64,000 bases of DNA, taken from NCBI RefSeq assembly GCF_000411135.1, contig NZ_KE150262.1, forward strand, positions 705,045-769,044. Reading direction: 5' to 3'. How positions within the stretch are numbered: position 1 is the first letter of the stretch; every line of letters starts with the position of its first letter. The notes below the pieces were generated by a model that worked only from the letters and a program-made list of their open reading frames with translations, made no database searches and was not told where the DNA came from. Origin of the DNA: Actinotignum schaalii FB123-CNA-2. GTDB taxonomy: Bacteria > Actinomycetota > Actinomycetes > Actinomycetales > Actinomycetaceae. Both the position numbers and the translations under genes were made by a program. Shown here piece after piece: positions 34,479-42,068 of this stretch.

Positions 34479-35492
34479 TTAGCATGGCCATGTATTCCCA
34501 AACTCATCGCCGCAGACGCCTTCGCCGGAAGTGTTGTCGACGATTATGTCGCCGGTGTTTACCCATCCGCCGCCGTTATCTGCGGGAGCCGGGTCCGGGG
34601 CAGGAGCGACCGGCGCTGGTGCAGGGGCGTCATACGAATCATCGCTCGTCCACGACGAGCCGCTTTCCGTTGCGGAATATCCCGAATCCGAATACCCGCC
34701 CGCATCTTCCGAACCACCGCCGGACGATACCGCCGGCGCGGGAACCGCCGCCGGAGTTTGTGCGGCCGCCGCCTTGTTGTTCAAAGCATCAACACGGGCT
34801 TGGAGAGCTGCTGTCTTTTCCTTGAGGACGGACAAACGCGCGCTCTTCTCGGAAGCTGCGAAGCTCTTGCAATCCGCAGCTAACCCATCAGCCTCGCCGG
34901 CAAGACTTTCGACACCGCGGGCGGTGGTCGTGGCAGCCTCGCAGGACGCCGCGAAACTCGCCGCATCGCTACTCAAGTACGCTGACGTGGCAGCCGTGAA
35001 CTGGCTCTCGACTTTCCCCGCTGCATCCTTGATCTGGGTCGCTTGCGCATCAAGGTCTTTAGATGCAGCCTGTAATTCCTTGGCCTGGGAACGCGCCGTA
35101 GCCGCATCCAAGTCCTTAGCGTTCGCCGGCTTGAAAGGCTCAGCAAGCCCGGCCCGCGCGGCTTCCACAGCCTGGAAGAGTGCCTGGCAGTCCGCGGGCA
35201 CTCCACCATCAGCCTCGCACTCCTGCGCCGTGAAACCAACGCCGTCAACAGCTGCCTGCAGCGCGCTGCGGGCTTGCTCGGTGAGCGTCACAGCCTCCGA
35301 ATAAGTCGCCCGGGCCTCGTCGGTGCCACTTGAGCGCCCTGCCAGGTAAACACCCGCGCCGGCCAAGACCGCCACGGACACGGCGACAGTCGGCCACAGC
35401 CACACACGCCTACCACGTGCCTTGCCCTGCTCGGTAGTGGCCGCGTCGCTGGCAACAGCCGTCATTTCGTCAAGCGTTGTTTGCTCGCTCAT
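34479..35492 (-). CDS. Membrane-anchored coiled-coil protein
   Basis: A 337-residue protein. One transmembrane segment lies at about residues 31-53 after a short cytoplasmic tail. A long Ala/Glu/Asp-rich extracellular stretch with coiled-coil character spans residues about 60-240. A Pro/Ser/Gly-rich region precedes a C-terminal tail with two Cys ending GNTWPC. GGGAGGGCGAGCC precedes the chosen ATG at 35492. It shares the general plan (coiled coil plus one membrane helix) of the protein at 1-1890. It lies upstream of the adhesin, separated from it by a hairpin; envelope function is likely but unproven. Confidence 0.72.
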   Translation of the reverse strand: MSEQTTLDEMTAVASDAATTEQGKARGRRVWLWPTVAVSVAVLAGAGVYLAGRSSGTDEARATYSEAVTLTEQARSALQAAVDGVGFTAQECEADGGVPADCQALFQAVEAARAGLAEPFKPANAKDLDAATARSQAKELQAASKDLDAQATQIKDAAGKVESQFTAATSAYLSSDAASFAASCEAATTTARGVESLAGEADGLAADCKSFAASEKSARLSVLKEKTAALQARVDALNNKAAAAQTPAAVPAPAVSSGGGSEDAGGYSDSGYSATESGSSWTSDDSYDAPAPAPVAPAPDPAPADNGGGWVNTGDIIVDNTSGEGVCGDEFGNTWPC

Positions 35493-35561
35493 GGCTCGCC
35501 CTCCCTTTTCGCTAAAAACTTTCAAAAACTTGCGGGTTGTTTTCCTCAGCCTAACCCGCAC

Positions 35562-37145
35562 TTATGGCTCTCCAGAACCCCTACACCGCACGGGACCAGC
35601 ATCGCCCGGCGGCCCCGTAGAGGCCGGCCGCACCACGGCTGCCGGCGGGCGAGAAACCCTCGCACGTAGTCCCTCAGGCATCGCACGCACCTCGGCTGGA
35701 TCCGGCCGAGTATCCACCACCACGGCAGTGCGCGAGCGCGGTGGCCGCGGCGGGCTAGCTAGCGCGATATCGCGGATGCGATGCGCGACAACCCCGCCAG
35801 GATTGTGGGCATCCCCCAAAGCGTTGCCGGCGAGCTGGGCACGAATTTCCGCGCGCTGCCACCCCGCATTGAGCGCTACCTGCAAATCCCGGGCAACCGC
35901 CACAAACCGTGCGGGTGCCAAGAAACGCACCAGGTCCCGGGGCACGCATTCACCGATCAAACCGGCTGCCCAGGCTTGCCGTGAACGCTGGTCCTGCCGC
36001 GAGCCTTGCGGCTGCGCAGTGCTCGACGGTTGCCCGCTACCAGACGGCGCGCTTGCCTGCCCGGCATCTGGCCGCCCCGAACCTCCCGGCGCTGGCTCAC
36101 GCTGAGTTTGGCCCTCAGTGACCGGCACCGGCTCACGGCAAGCCGGAGTTACCGCGGCCGGCGGCGGGTGTGGGGTAGTCCCGCCAGGGACACCCCCACC
36201 CGCATCCTGCTCGGGATGCTCTGGCTTGGAATCCACCACTCCAACCATGCCAGACCCTTGCGACACAAAAGACACAAAAACTGCCGGCGGGCTTGGTTGG
36301 TTGGTTAATTCCGAACGTAGTGAGGAATTATTGGATATATCTTTAGATATATGCGCCGCGGCTGACCGCGGCCCGGTCCACCGTGCTCCGGTAATCCCCG
36401 CACGGTGAACCCCTGTGGATAACTCGCTGCCGGTTTCAACTGCCGCGGAATCTCGCGGTTCCCACCGTGCCGAGGTTTTCCAGGCACGGTGAAAATCGCC
36501 CTCATTTTCGTTACCTGGGTCACTCCCGGAATTTGAAACTGTCCGACAGTTCGAGTCGGGTGTTTCGCGGTTATCCACAGACCGGGTGGTGGCCGTTCCG
36601 GGGTTATCCACAAGATCAACACCCGCTGTGGCGACCGGAATAGCCTCGCCCGCGCCTTCCATGGGGACGGAAGACACTGCCGGCATAGACACCGTGGAAG
36701 GCGCAGGTGCCTCATCAAGGCGCCCCTCATCTTCCATGCCAGCACCGGCCGGAATGTCGGCAATGAATTCGCCTGGATGACTCGGACACCCAACCACCTG
36801 GCGGGCCGTGATCGCCCCGCTATCCATCCGCCCCTGGATTTCACACAATGCCTCACCCACGCTTACTGGGGTGTCGAACATGACGACGAGTTCGCGGATC
36901 TGACCCGACGCTCTGGTGCGGAAACGGAACCGATAATGCTCCGCTTCCAGAAGCGCGAGGGCTTTCCGTGCCCTGTGTTCGCCCATATCCCGGCCCATGA
37001 GATCGCGGTACCCAACAGGCGCATTCGGCGGTAACGAGAGCGACACGGTCGCCAACGCTAAAGCGTCATACGTGAGCGCGCGGTTGAAGATCATGGAGTT
37101 CGGTAGCGCCGTAGCGCCCCGCCGCACCGCAAAGTATTCACCCAT
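35562..37145 (-). CDS. Winged-helix DNA-binding protein with long disordered linker
   Basis: A 527-residue protein. The first 90 residues (AVRRGATALPNSMIFNRALT, then LMGRDMGEHRARKALALLEA) look like a winged-helix domain of the kind in the next gene upstream. A Ser/Pro/Asp-rich region of about 270 residues follows. The last 100 residues form a compact helical part (VPRDLVRFLAPARFVAVARD, then EIRAQLAGNALGDAHNPGGV). It could be a replication initiator or a transfer regulator; I do not know the family. GGGGGTG precedes ATG 37145. The ATG overlaps the end of the gene at 37138 (ATGGGTGA). Confidence 0.68.
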   Translation of the reverse strand: MGEYFAVRRGATALPNSMIFNRALTYDALALATVSLSLPPNAPVGYRDLMGRDMGEHRARKALALLEAEHYRFRFRTRASGQIRELVVMFDTPVSVGEALCEIQGRMDSGAITARQVVGCPSHPGEFIADIPAGAGMEDEGRLDEAPAPSTVSMPAVSSVPMEGAGEAIPVATAGVDLVDNPGTATTRSVDNRETPDSNCRTVSNSGSDPGNENEGDFHRAWKTSARWEPRDSAAVETGSELSTGVHRAGITGARWTGPRSAAAHISKDISNNSSLRSELTNQPSPPAVFVSFVSQGSGMVGVVDSKPEHPEQDAGGGVPGGTTPHPPPAAVTPACREPVPVTEGQTQREPAPGGSGRPDAGQASAPSGSGQPSSTAQPQGSRQDQRSRQAWAAGLIGECVPRDLVRFLAPARFVAVARDLQVALNAGWQRAEIRAQLAGNALGDAHNPGGVVAHRIRDIALASPPRPPRSRTAVVVDTRPDPAEVRAMPEGLRARVSRPPAAVVRPASTGPPGDAGPVRCRGSGEP

Positions 37146-37605
37146 GACGCACCCCCACACCACTACCGGCAGTGGCCGGCGTAATGGTGCCGGGTGCGTG
37201 TGTGGCAGCCAGGCTAGCCCGCAACTCACCAACATCAACACCCGGAACCGACAAACACGTCTTGACAAACGGACGGATTTTCACCGGCAAACACCGAAAC
37301 GCAGTCAAAGGCGAGGCTGGGCGCTCAAACACCTGAGTGAGCAACCCGTGGCCCTCGGGCACGCGCCGCTCCCAGCGATACACCAACCCGTAGCGTTCAA
37401 GCTCACTCAAAGCACGGGTAACGCGATCACGCCCAAACCCACGCCCATTAAGAGCACTAACTGTCCGCTCAGCGTTTTTAGGCATGGCCAGCATCGCCAC
37501 CCACACACTCAAAGCCTCATATGACAAATCCGGATCAAGAACCACATCGCGCTCAAGCAGTACCGGATAAGAACGAACCGAGAAAACCAATCCCGTATCA
37601 GTCAT
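37138..37605 (-). CDS. Small winged-helix protein of the ICE
   Basis: A 155-residue protein whose N-terminal 85 residues (DPDLSYEALSVWVAMLAMPK, then GFGRDRVTRALSELERYGLV) look like a winged helix-turn-helix. The C-terminal part is Pro/Ala/Gly-rich. AAGGAGGTGG precedes ATG 37605. It overlaps the next gene by 8 bp, so the pair is probably translated together. It likely regulates the element or acts in replication. Confidence 0.7.
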   Translation of the reverse strand: MTDTGLVFSVRSYPVLLERDVVLDPDLSYEALSVWVAMLAMPKNAERTVSALNGRGFGRDRVTRALSELERYGLVYRWERRVPEGHGLLTQVFERPASPLTAFRCLPVKIRPFVKTCLSVPGVDVGELRASLAATHAPGTITPATAGSGVGVRHG

Positions 37606-37785
37606 GAGGCCACCTCCTTACGGCGCACTGGGCACGGGCCGCTATTAGGCTGGGCCGGCCGGTGCGAATCCGATGTGCCCGCACCGACCCTGCCCATACC
37701 TGCCCGCCGCAGTGGAAAACGCGGCGAGCCACACCACCACTGGTGGTGCCTCCCTTTCTTCACCAAAACACGAGAAGAACCCACA

Positions 37786-37824
37786 CACAAAATGTGTGTG
37801 TTAGCCGCACTAGTTAAGTTGAGG
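37786..37824 (+). promoter_or_regulatory. Copy D of the dispersed operator/promoter-like motif
   Basis: The block begins ACACAAAATGTGTGTGTTAG and continues CCGCACTAGTTAAGTTGAGG. It matches copies A-C at the same landmarks and lies 79 bp upstream of ATG 37903. A dyad (ACACAC-aaaa-TGTGTGT) surrounds its left part. Confidence 0.6.
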
Positions 37825-37902
37825 GGAAAAATCCCAGTTCTTTCCCCTCGAGTGCGAGCAATCCCGCTCGTGCTCCTACCAACAATCCCGAAAGGGGAGA
37901 TT

Positions 37903-38190
37903 ATGGAAATCATTTTCCTGTTTATAAGCGCTATTAGTAACGCCATGTCGGCATGGTCTAACACCCTCACCTTGTGGGGGTATGGGCCGAAAACCGCACC
38001 TATTGCGTCGGGTGCGTCGCAGACGCAAAGCGCATCTGACATGCCCGGTAGCGGGGTGGTTATCAATGCCGAGAACATCATCCTTGTTAATGGCTCGGTG
38101 TCATTGACTAGCGGCAGCGACTTGGAAACCCCAGAACGAGACAGCGAGACCAACCCGGCCGAAGACCCCGCACGCGACGAAACAAAGTAA
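37903..38190 (+). CDS. Small hypothetical ICE protein with N-terminal membrane segment
   Basis: A 95-residue protein with a hydrophobic N-terminus (residues about 2-14), a short beta-like middle (SGVVINAENIILVNGSVSL) and an acidic, disordered tail. AAAGGGGAG lies 3 bases before the ATG. Motif copy D is its likely promoter region. It ends before a clear terminator, so it is probably expressed as a single-gene unit. No family is recognised. Confidence 0.62.
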   Translation: MEIIFLFISAISNAMSAWSNTLTLWGYGPKTAPIASGASQTQSASDMPGSGVVINAENIILVNGSVSLTSGSDLETPERDSETNPAEDPARDETK

Positions 38191-38216
38191 CCGACCGTAG
38201 CGGGAAGAATAGGGCC

Positions 38217-38248
38217 GGCTGACTCTCTAGGAGTACCAAGAGTCAGCC
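38217..38248 (+). terminator. Terminator of the small gene at 37903
   Basis: GGCTGACTCT (38217-38226) and AGAGTCAGCC (38239-38248) are perfect complements around a 12-base loop, 26 bp after the stop codon. Confidence 0.78.
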
Positions 38249-38339
38249 GACCCGCGCGCCACACGACGCGCACCCCAACCACCACCCGCATAATAAGAGT
38301 GAAGAAAAAACCTCTATCAACGGAGATGGAAGGGAAGAC

Positions 38340-38996
38340 GTGATTAGACTCGAAGGCCTGAGCCATGCATGGAAGAAGCACAAGGCCCATAATGTTTACC
38401 GGATCCTTTTCACGTTCACCACGAACCTGGAAGAAGACGGAACTTACCGGCCCTACACTTTCGACTGCCTGTTCGTGGGGGCACCCCAGCCCCCTTACAA
38501 GCTCCTCATCGCCACCCACAAAACACCAATCCCCTGGTGTCACATCTACGAGGTAGAAGAAATCGCGAAGGGAGTTCTGGCAGTGGAGACCTACCTCGGT
38601 GATGACTACGGGCCACTTCTGCAAGCCTTGGGAATCGGCGGACACGGCGGAAAAGTGAAACTTCCTATCAGAAACATTGTCGAGGCTGCCAGTAACGCCG
38701 CAGCACGGCAAAACGTCCGTGAATGGGTGCCCCCGGAAAAAATCCCGCCCTCGCTGCGCCGTAACGTTGAAGAATCCGAGAAAATCTACTTCTACGGATG
38801 GCTCGACCACCAAACCGAAAACGCCGGCCGTCATGTCACCGCAGCGAACCTGGACAAAACCGCATGTCTCCTCGGCCTGGACATTGCTCGTTTTTGCAAG
38901 ACCAACAACATTAGTAGCCGCTGGACAGACCGACCCAGCCCCGCCAGCCGTGAAGCAAACACGCAAAGGCCGCTGCCTCCGGGCTGGTCGCGTTAG
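38340..38996 (+). CDS. Hypothetical ICE protein, 218 residues
   Basis: The first 100 residues are rich in aromatic and beta-strand patterns (NVYRILFTFTTNLEEDGTYR, then FDCLFVGAPQPPYKLLIA). The remainder is helical with several Trp and Pro near the end. The start is GTG 38340, with GGAAGGGAAG just before it. It ends 30 bp from the convergent gene at 39026. I recognise no family and see no catalytic signature. It lies in the accessory segment between the adhesin/winged-helix genes and the excisionase-like gene. Confidence 0.65.
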   Translation: MIRLEGLSHAWKKHKAHNVYRILFTFTTNLEEDGTYRPYTFDCLFVGAPQPPYKLLIATHKTPIPWCHIYEVEEIAKGVLAVETYLGDDYGPLLQALGIGGHGGKVKLPIRNIVEAASNAAARQNVREWVPPEKIPPSLRRNVEESEKIYFYGWLDHQTENAGRHVTAANLDKTACLLGLDIARFCKTNNISSRWTDRPSPASREANTQRPLPPGWSR

Positions 38997-39025
38997 CCAG
39001 CCAAGCGGTCGCATCGCATTAGGTG

Positions 39026-39760
39026 TTAGTGCCATGAGAGCAGACCACCAACACGGATGTATTGCTCGTCTTCGCGCGTACGCATGGAAAACCCGGCAAG
39101 CTCTTTCGTGCGCTCATTGACGGGCACAAAACCACGCTCATCACACTCTCCGCCAAGCGGCGCGATATGAACCGCACACATCAGCCCGTCCGGGTGCTCG
39201 GGCGTGCGATAGCACGGCCATCTCGTAATAAGAAGACCGATCATGTAGGCTGCCGAAAGCAGCCCGTAGGCGAGCACCCACTCGAGAGGTGGATTACCTA
39301 CCTTGAACACTTCCGGGTCTTTCCGCACCCGAATTCCGCCAGCAAGCACCAGCCCTGGCACGGCGCTGTATGCTCGGGTTATCGCGGTGAACGCCGTGGT
39401 ATCCAGGAGTTTTTGCAATACGGCTGGCTCGTCTAGGTCGCCATGCAATTCACAGCCCATATCCACGGCGAGCCTGATACACGTCGCCCGATAAGAGACA
39501 CCCGGCCTGCCATACAAAGCAGTAACGGCGCTCTCGGTAATACCGGTTAGTGTTTGGAAGTAGCGTAGGCGTCGCCCGTAAAAATCCTCGACCTTAGCGC
39601 GAGCTTGCTCGCGCCAGGACTCTTCGGAGAAATTCCAGTGGCGGAAACTCAACACAGACGGGACCTCGATATCCCAATCGGCCACATGCAAACCCTCAAT
39701 AACCACCAAGTCAAAAACCGAGCCTGGCTCGGGAAGCACTGCTTGTAGTGTTTTTACCAT
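39026..39760 (-). CDS. Hypothetical ICE protein with a hydrophobic middle, paired with the next gene
   Basis: A 244-residue protein. The N-terminal half is alpha/beta with many Trp/Arg. A hydrophobic stretch (VLAYGLLSAAYMIGLLITRW, about residues 160-180) could be a membrane or buried helix. Histidines and cysteines cluster near the C-terminus. I chose ATG 39760 because it overlaps the upstream stop (ATGGTAA) and GGAG lies upstream. It is co-directional and probably co-expressed with the gene at 39754. No family is recognised. Confidence 0.62.
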   Translation of the reverse strand: MVKTLQAVLPEPGSVFDLVVIEGLHVADWDIEVPSVLSFRHWNFSEESWREQARAKVEDFYGRRLRYFQTLTGITESAVTALYGRPGVSYRATCIRLAVDMGCELHGDLDEPAVLQKLLDTTAFTAITRAYSAVPGLVLAGGIRVRKDPEVFKVGNPPLEWVLAYGLLSAAYMIGLLITRWPCYRTPEHPDGLMCAVHIAPLGGECDERGFVPVNERTKELAGFSMRTREDEQYIRVGGLLSWH

Positions 39761-40311
39761 GGGATTATCTCCAGCCACTCAGCTAGATCCCCCGAAGAGA
39801 TCTGCGAGGATGCGGGCGGGAAAACCGACTCCCGGGTAAGAATGCCCGGCGACGTGAAAGCCGCTACTTTCAGGCATTCCCCACCAAGCCACGTACCAAT
39901 ACATGTATCCGTGTGGTTCGCGACTATAAGTCCCACAAGCGGGTCAATCTGAGAGTGGGAAACATACATATCCTCACCATCGCTAGCGTTGGGGCCAAAC
40001 GCCGGGGTCGTGCGATAGGCCAGGCCACACACTAGCCACGGCAAACACCAACCCCATAGTTCCTTGGGGAGTGTGTCGAGGTTGTAGCCCAGGCGAATCT
40101 CGCCGCCCTCCACGCGCACCTTGAAATGCTCAAGCACCCGGCACGCTTTATCGAAGCGCTCTTCGGGTATCCCGTCCACGTCGAAAGCTACATACACCCA
40201 CGGGGCGTGCGCTCGTGCGCCCAATTCTGGTGAATACGCGCCCTCATCGGCGATATTCAAATTCCAGCACTGGATAACAACCGGCTGTCCAAGCTCGTCC
40301 ACGGCTTCCAT
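39754..40311 (-). CDS. Hypothetical ICE protein, 185 residues, partner of the gene at 39026
   Basis: Residues 1-80 contain VVIQCWNLNIADEG and WVYVAFDVDGIPEERFDKAC. The middle has a hydrophobic segment (WLVCGLAYRTTPAFG), and the end is Ser/Thr-rich. ATG 40311 lies 7 bp after the excisionase-like stop; a longer frame upstream is covered by that gene. It seems to be the middle gene of a three-gene unit (xis-like gene, this gene, then 39026). No family is recognised. Confidence 0.6.
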   Translation of the reverse strand: MEAVDELGQPVVIQCWNLNIADEGAYSPELGARAHAPWVYVAFDVDGIPEERFDKACRVLEHFKVRVEGGEIRLGYNLDTLPKELWGWCLPWLVCGLAYRTTPAFGPNASDGEDMYVSHSQIDPLVGLIVANHTDTCIGTWLGGECLKVAAFTSPGILTRESVFPPASSQISSGDLAEWLEIIPW

Positions 40312-40318
40312 CTGGTGC

Positions 40319-40552
40319 CTACCCGAAAATTTCCAACTGGCCCGGAACCTCTGCGGCTGTCCCTTTATTTGTCGTGGATGGGGCTGTTTTAGAAACTGGT
40401 GCAAGAATCCGGTCCAATTCCGACTGGGGGATCCGCCACTGGCCGCCGGGCAGTTGTACTGCGGAAATTCGGCCCGACCTACACCAATTCCACACCGAAG
40501 CGCGACTTACGCCGATTGCCTCAGCGAATTCTACTGAAGTCAAAAGACCCAT
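40319..40552 (-). CDS. Excisionase-like MerR-type helix-turn-helix protein
   Basis: A 77-residue protein of the HTH_17/excisionase type: LLTSVEFAEAIGVSRASVWN and WCRSGRISAVQLPGGQWRIP, then QSELDRIL. Such proteins bend DNA at att sites to favour excision or act as small regulators. GAGGTG lies 5 bases before ATG 40552. It lies about 410 bp from the tRNA end of the element, where xis genes usually sit, and is divergent from a Cro/CI-like gene. Confidence 0.82.
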   Translation of the reverse strand: MGLLTSVEFAEAIGVSRASVWNWCRSGRISAVQLPGGQWRIPQSELDRILAPVSKTAPSTTNKGTAAEVPGQLEIFG

Positions 40553-40673
40553 AATCACACCTCATAAGTAAGTTTATTCTGAATAATCTCGATGACTCTA
40601 TTGTGCAAGTGCGAAAATTTTAAGTCAAGCAAGGAGGTTTCGTAAAAGTAAACCCATTTGGTATCATGGTCTC
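40553..40673. promoter_or_regulatory. Divergent promoter/operator region of the xis-like and CI-like genes
   Basis: A 121-bp AT-rich gap. It contains the dyad TATTC-t-GAATA and the palindrome AAAATTTT, both likely operator half-sites. On the plus strand a -10-like TATCAT lies at 40662-40667, which would start the transcript at or next to the ATG at 40674. AAGGAGG at 40631-40637 is too far from that ATG (about 36 bases) to act as its ribosome-binding site. Confidence 0.6.
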
Positions 40674-41018
40674 ATGAGTGTTGTTAGTGATTCCTACTTG
40701 AGTACCGTTAATACCGATCAGTACATCGGTGAGCGGGTAATGATTTGGCTTAAGCGATGCGGGAAAACGCAGGTGCAACTCGGTGAATATTTAGGCTTGA
40801 AAAAAGCGGTTATTAGCCGGAAAGTAAGTGGCCATGTTGGATGGTCTGCTAGGGATTTGGCTTGGACTGCCGCGTTCCTAGGCGTTCCGTTGAGTGAGCT
40901 TATGCCGGAAGAATCGGTGGAGATCGCTCAAAAAGAGCGCGACCGCTCGCTAGAGGAAAATGGTAGGCCCCGTGGGATTCGAACCCACAACCCTTGGATT
41001 AAAAGTCCAGTGCTCTGA
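40674..41018 (+). CDS. Cro/CI-like repressor running into the tRNA gene
   Basis: A 114-residue protein with a helix-turn-helix at residues about 30-75 (KTQVQLGEYLGLKKAVISRK, then WTAAFLGVPLSEL). It probably keeps the element quiescent and opposes the divergent excisionase-like gene. The last 19 residues (from about GRPRGIRTHN) are encoded by the tRNA-Lys gene on the other strand, so the stop depends on the attachment site. No ribosome-binding site fits; a -10 box 7 bases upstream suggests a leaderless mRNA. Confidence 0.78.
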   Translation: MSVVSDSYLSTVNTDQYIGERVMIWLKRCGKTQVQLGEYLGLKKAVISRKVSGHVGWSARDLAWTAAFLGVPLSELMPEESVEIAQKERDRSLEENGRPRGIRTHNPWIKSPVL

Positions 41019-41037
41019 CCGTTGGAGCTAGAGGCCC
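40964..41037 (-). tRNA. tRNA-Lys (anticodon TTT), right attachment site of the ICE
   Basis: Read on the minus strand the sequence folds into a full cloverleaf. The acceptor is GGGCCTC/GGGGCCT with a G-U pair, and the discriminator is A. The D arm is GCTC/GAGC. The anticodon arm is CTGGA-CTTTTAA-TCCAA, giving anticodon TTT; one pair of that stem is a mismatch. The T arm is GTGGG-TTCGAAT-CCCAC. No CCA is encoded. Its 3' end points into the element, as expected where an ICE has inserted at a tRNA 3' end. The matching direct repeat at the left end lies outside the window. Confidence 0.93.
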
Positions 41038-41228
41038 ACGAAGTAGTGTAGCGCGCTTTGGCCCGGTGGTAAAAGTAGGGTCGAATTTGTGTGGAAATCC
41101 GCATCCCGGAACTCCTTTACGTAATCGGCGGAAAACAGCTCAAAGCCGCACTAAGGCCCGCTTTGAGGTGCGACAATAGAGGAGTGAGCGAGCGCACTGG
41201 CGCGCCCCGAGCGAGTGGAGGAAAAATT

Positions 41229-41855
41229 ATGGCTAGCAGTTTTCGCCGTCCGGCCCAGATGAAACCGGACCAGCTCGAGTCGATCGAAGGTGAAGCGGAC
41301 GTCGCCTACCACAGCGAGCTTGCCCACACCGCGGCCCAGGCGCTGCTGCCCGGCTCCGGTTACCATACCGAAGATCCGGAGGTACGTGCCCGCGTGCTCG
41401 ACCTCGTCGCCACCGAAGGCATCGACGTCATCGCCGAAGCATGGGCCCGCTCCCCGGAAGACACCCTTCCCGGAATGCTGTGGCGCGGCTACTTGCTGCG
41501 CGAATGGTTGCGGCGTTTCCCGAACGACGCCGCCGCGCGGCTCACCGCCGCGCGGGAAAAGCTCGGCTCCCAGGGAGCTGATGGAGTGGAGAAACTGGAG
41601 AAAACCCCCACTCTCGGGGAGGTGCAATCCAGCTGGGATGAGGTGTTCGCCGGTTCTTTCGGCGGGGACTTCGCGGAAGTGCTAGCCAGCTCGGCTCGCC
41701 TGTGTGACACCCTTGCCGAAGTGGATCCGCTCTGGATCCCTAGTGATGAACACCCGCTGGCCACGCCGGTCACGCGCCGCGATGCTGCGCTGCTGGAAAC
41801 GGCGCGGGAATTCCGCGCGGCCGGAGCCCGGGCGGTGCGTGGCACGCTTTCCTAG
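41229..41855 (+). CDS. Conserved-looking actinobacterial hypothetical protein
   Basis: A 208-residue, mostly helical protein. The first 120 residues contain AEAWARSPEDTLPGMLWRGY and LLREWLRRFPNDAAARLTAA, typical of an actinobacterial protein of unknown function. GGAGG lies 9 bases before ATG 41229, so I prefer it over the longer frame. It is the first chromosomal gene beyond the tRNA and ends before a terminator, so it is transcribed separately from the next gene. Confidence 0.75.
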   Translation: MASSFRRPAQMKPDQLESIEGEADVAYHSELAHTAAQALLPGSGYHTEDPEVRARVLDLVATEGIDVIAEAWARSPEDTLPGMLWRGYLLREWLRRFPNDAAARLTAAREKLGSQGADGVEKLEKTPTLGEVQSSWDEVFAGSFGGDFAEVLASSARLCDTLAEVDPLWIPSDEHPLATPVTRRDAALLETAREFRAAGARAVRGTLS

Positions 41856-41958
41856 CGGAGCTGTGCCGTTCCGGGAGGGGAGCCGATCTGCATTTGCGGG
41901 AAGTGCTCCGTTTCGGTAGCAGCGCTGCCCCGCTCGGGAATTCACGGTCTCGGGGAGG

Positions 41959-41981
41959 GCGCCCCTCTGGCGGAGGGGCGC
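41959..41981 (+). terminator. Terminator after the gene at 41229
   Basis: GCGCCCCTC (41959-41967) and GAGGGGCGC (41973-41981) are perfect complements around a 5-base loop, about 100 bp after the stop codon. Confidence 0.7.
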
Positions 41982-42068
41982 TGCGCCGTCGTTCGTTTGC
42001 TTGGACGTAACTTTTCTGTCGTAGTGATCGACTACGGTTAAGAGGTAGCAGGAAAAAGGAGCCCTCCT

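Noticed and set aside
37602-39035. Long minus-strand frame of 477 codons opposite the genes at 37903 and 38340
   Set aside because: It runs antisense to two plus-strand genes with good ribosome-binding sites and a terminator; its product looks like shadow sequence of high-GC codons.
1-40963. Insertion sequence or integrase gene within the ICE part
   Set aside because: I looked for transposase (DDE), serine or tyrosine recombinase motifs in the larger frames and found none; the integrase must lie outside the window.
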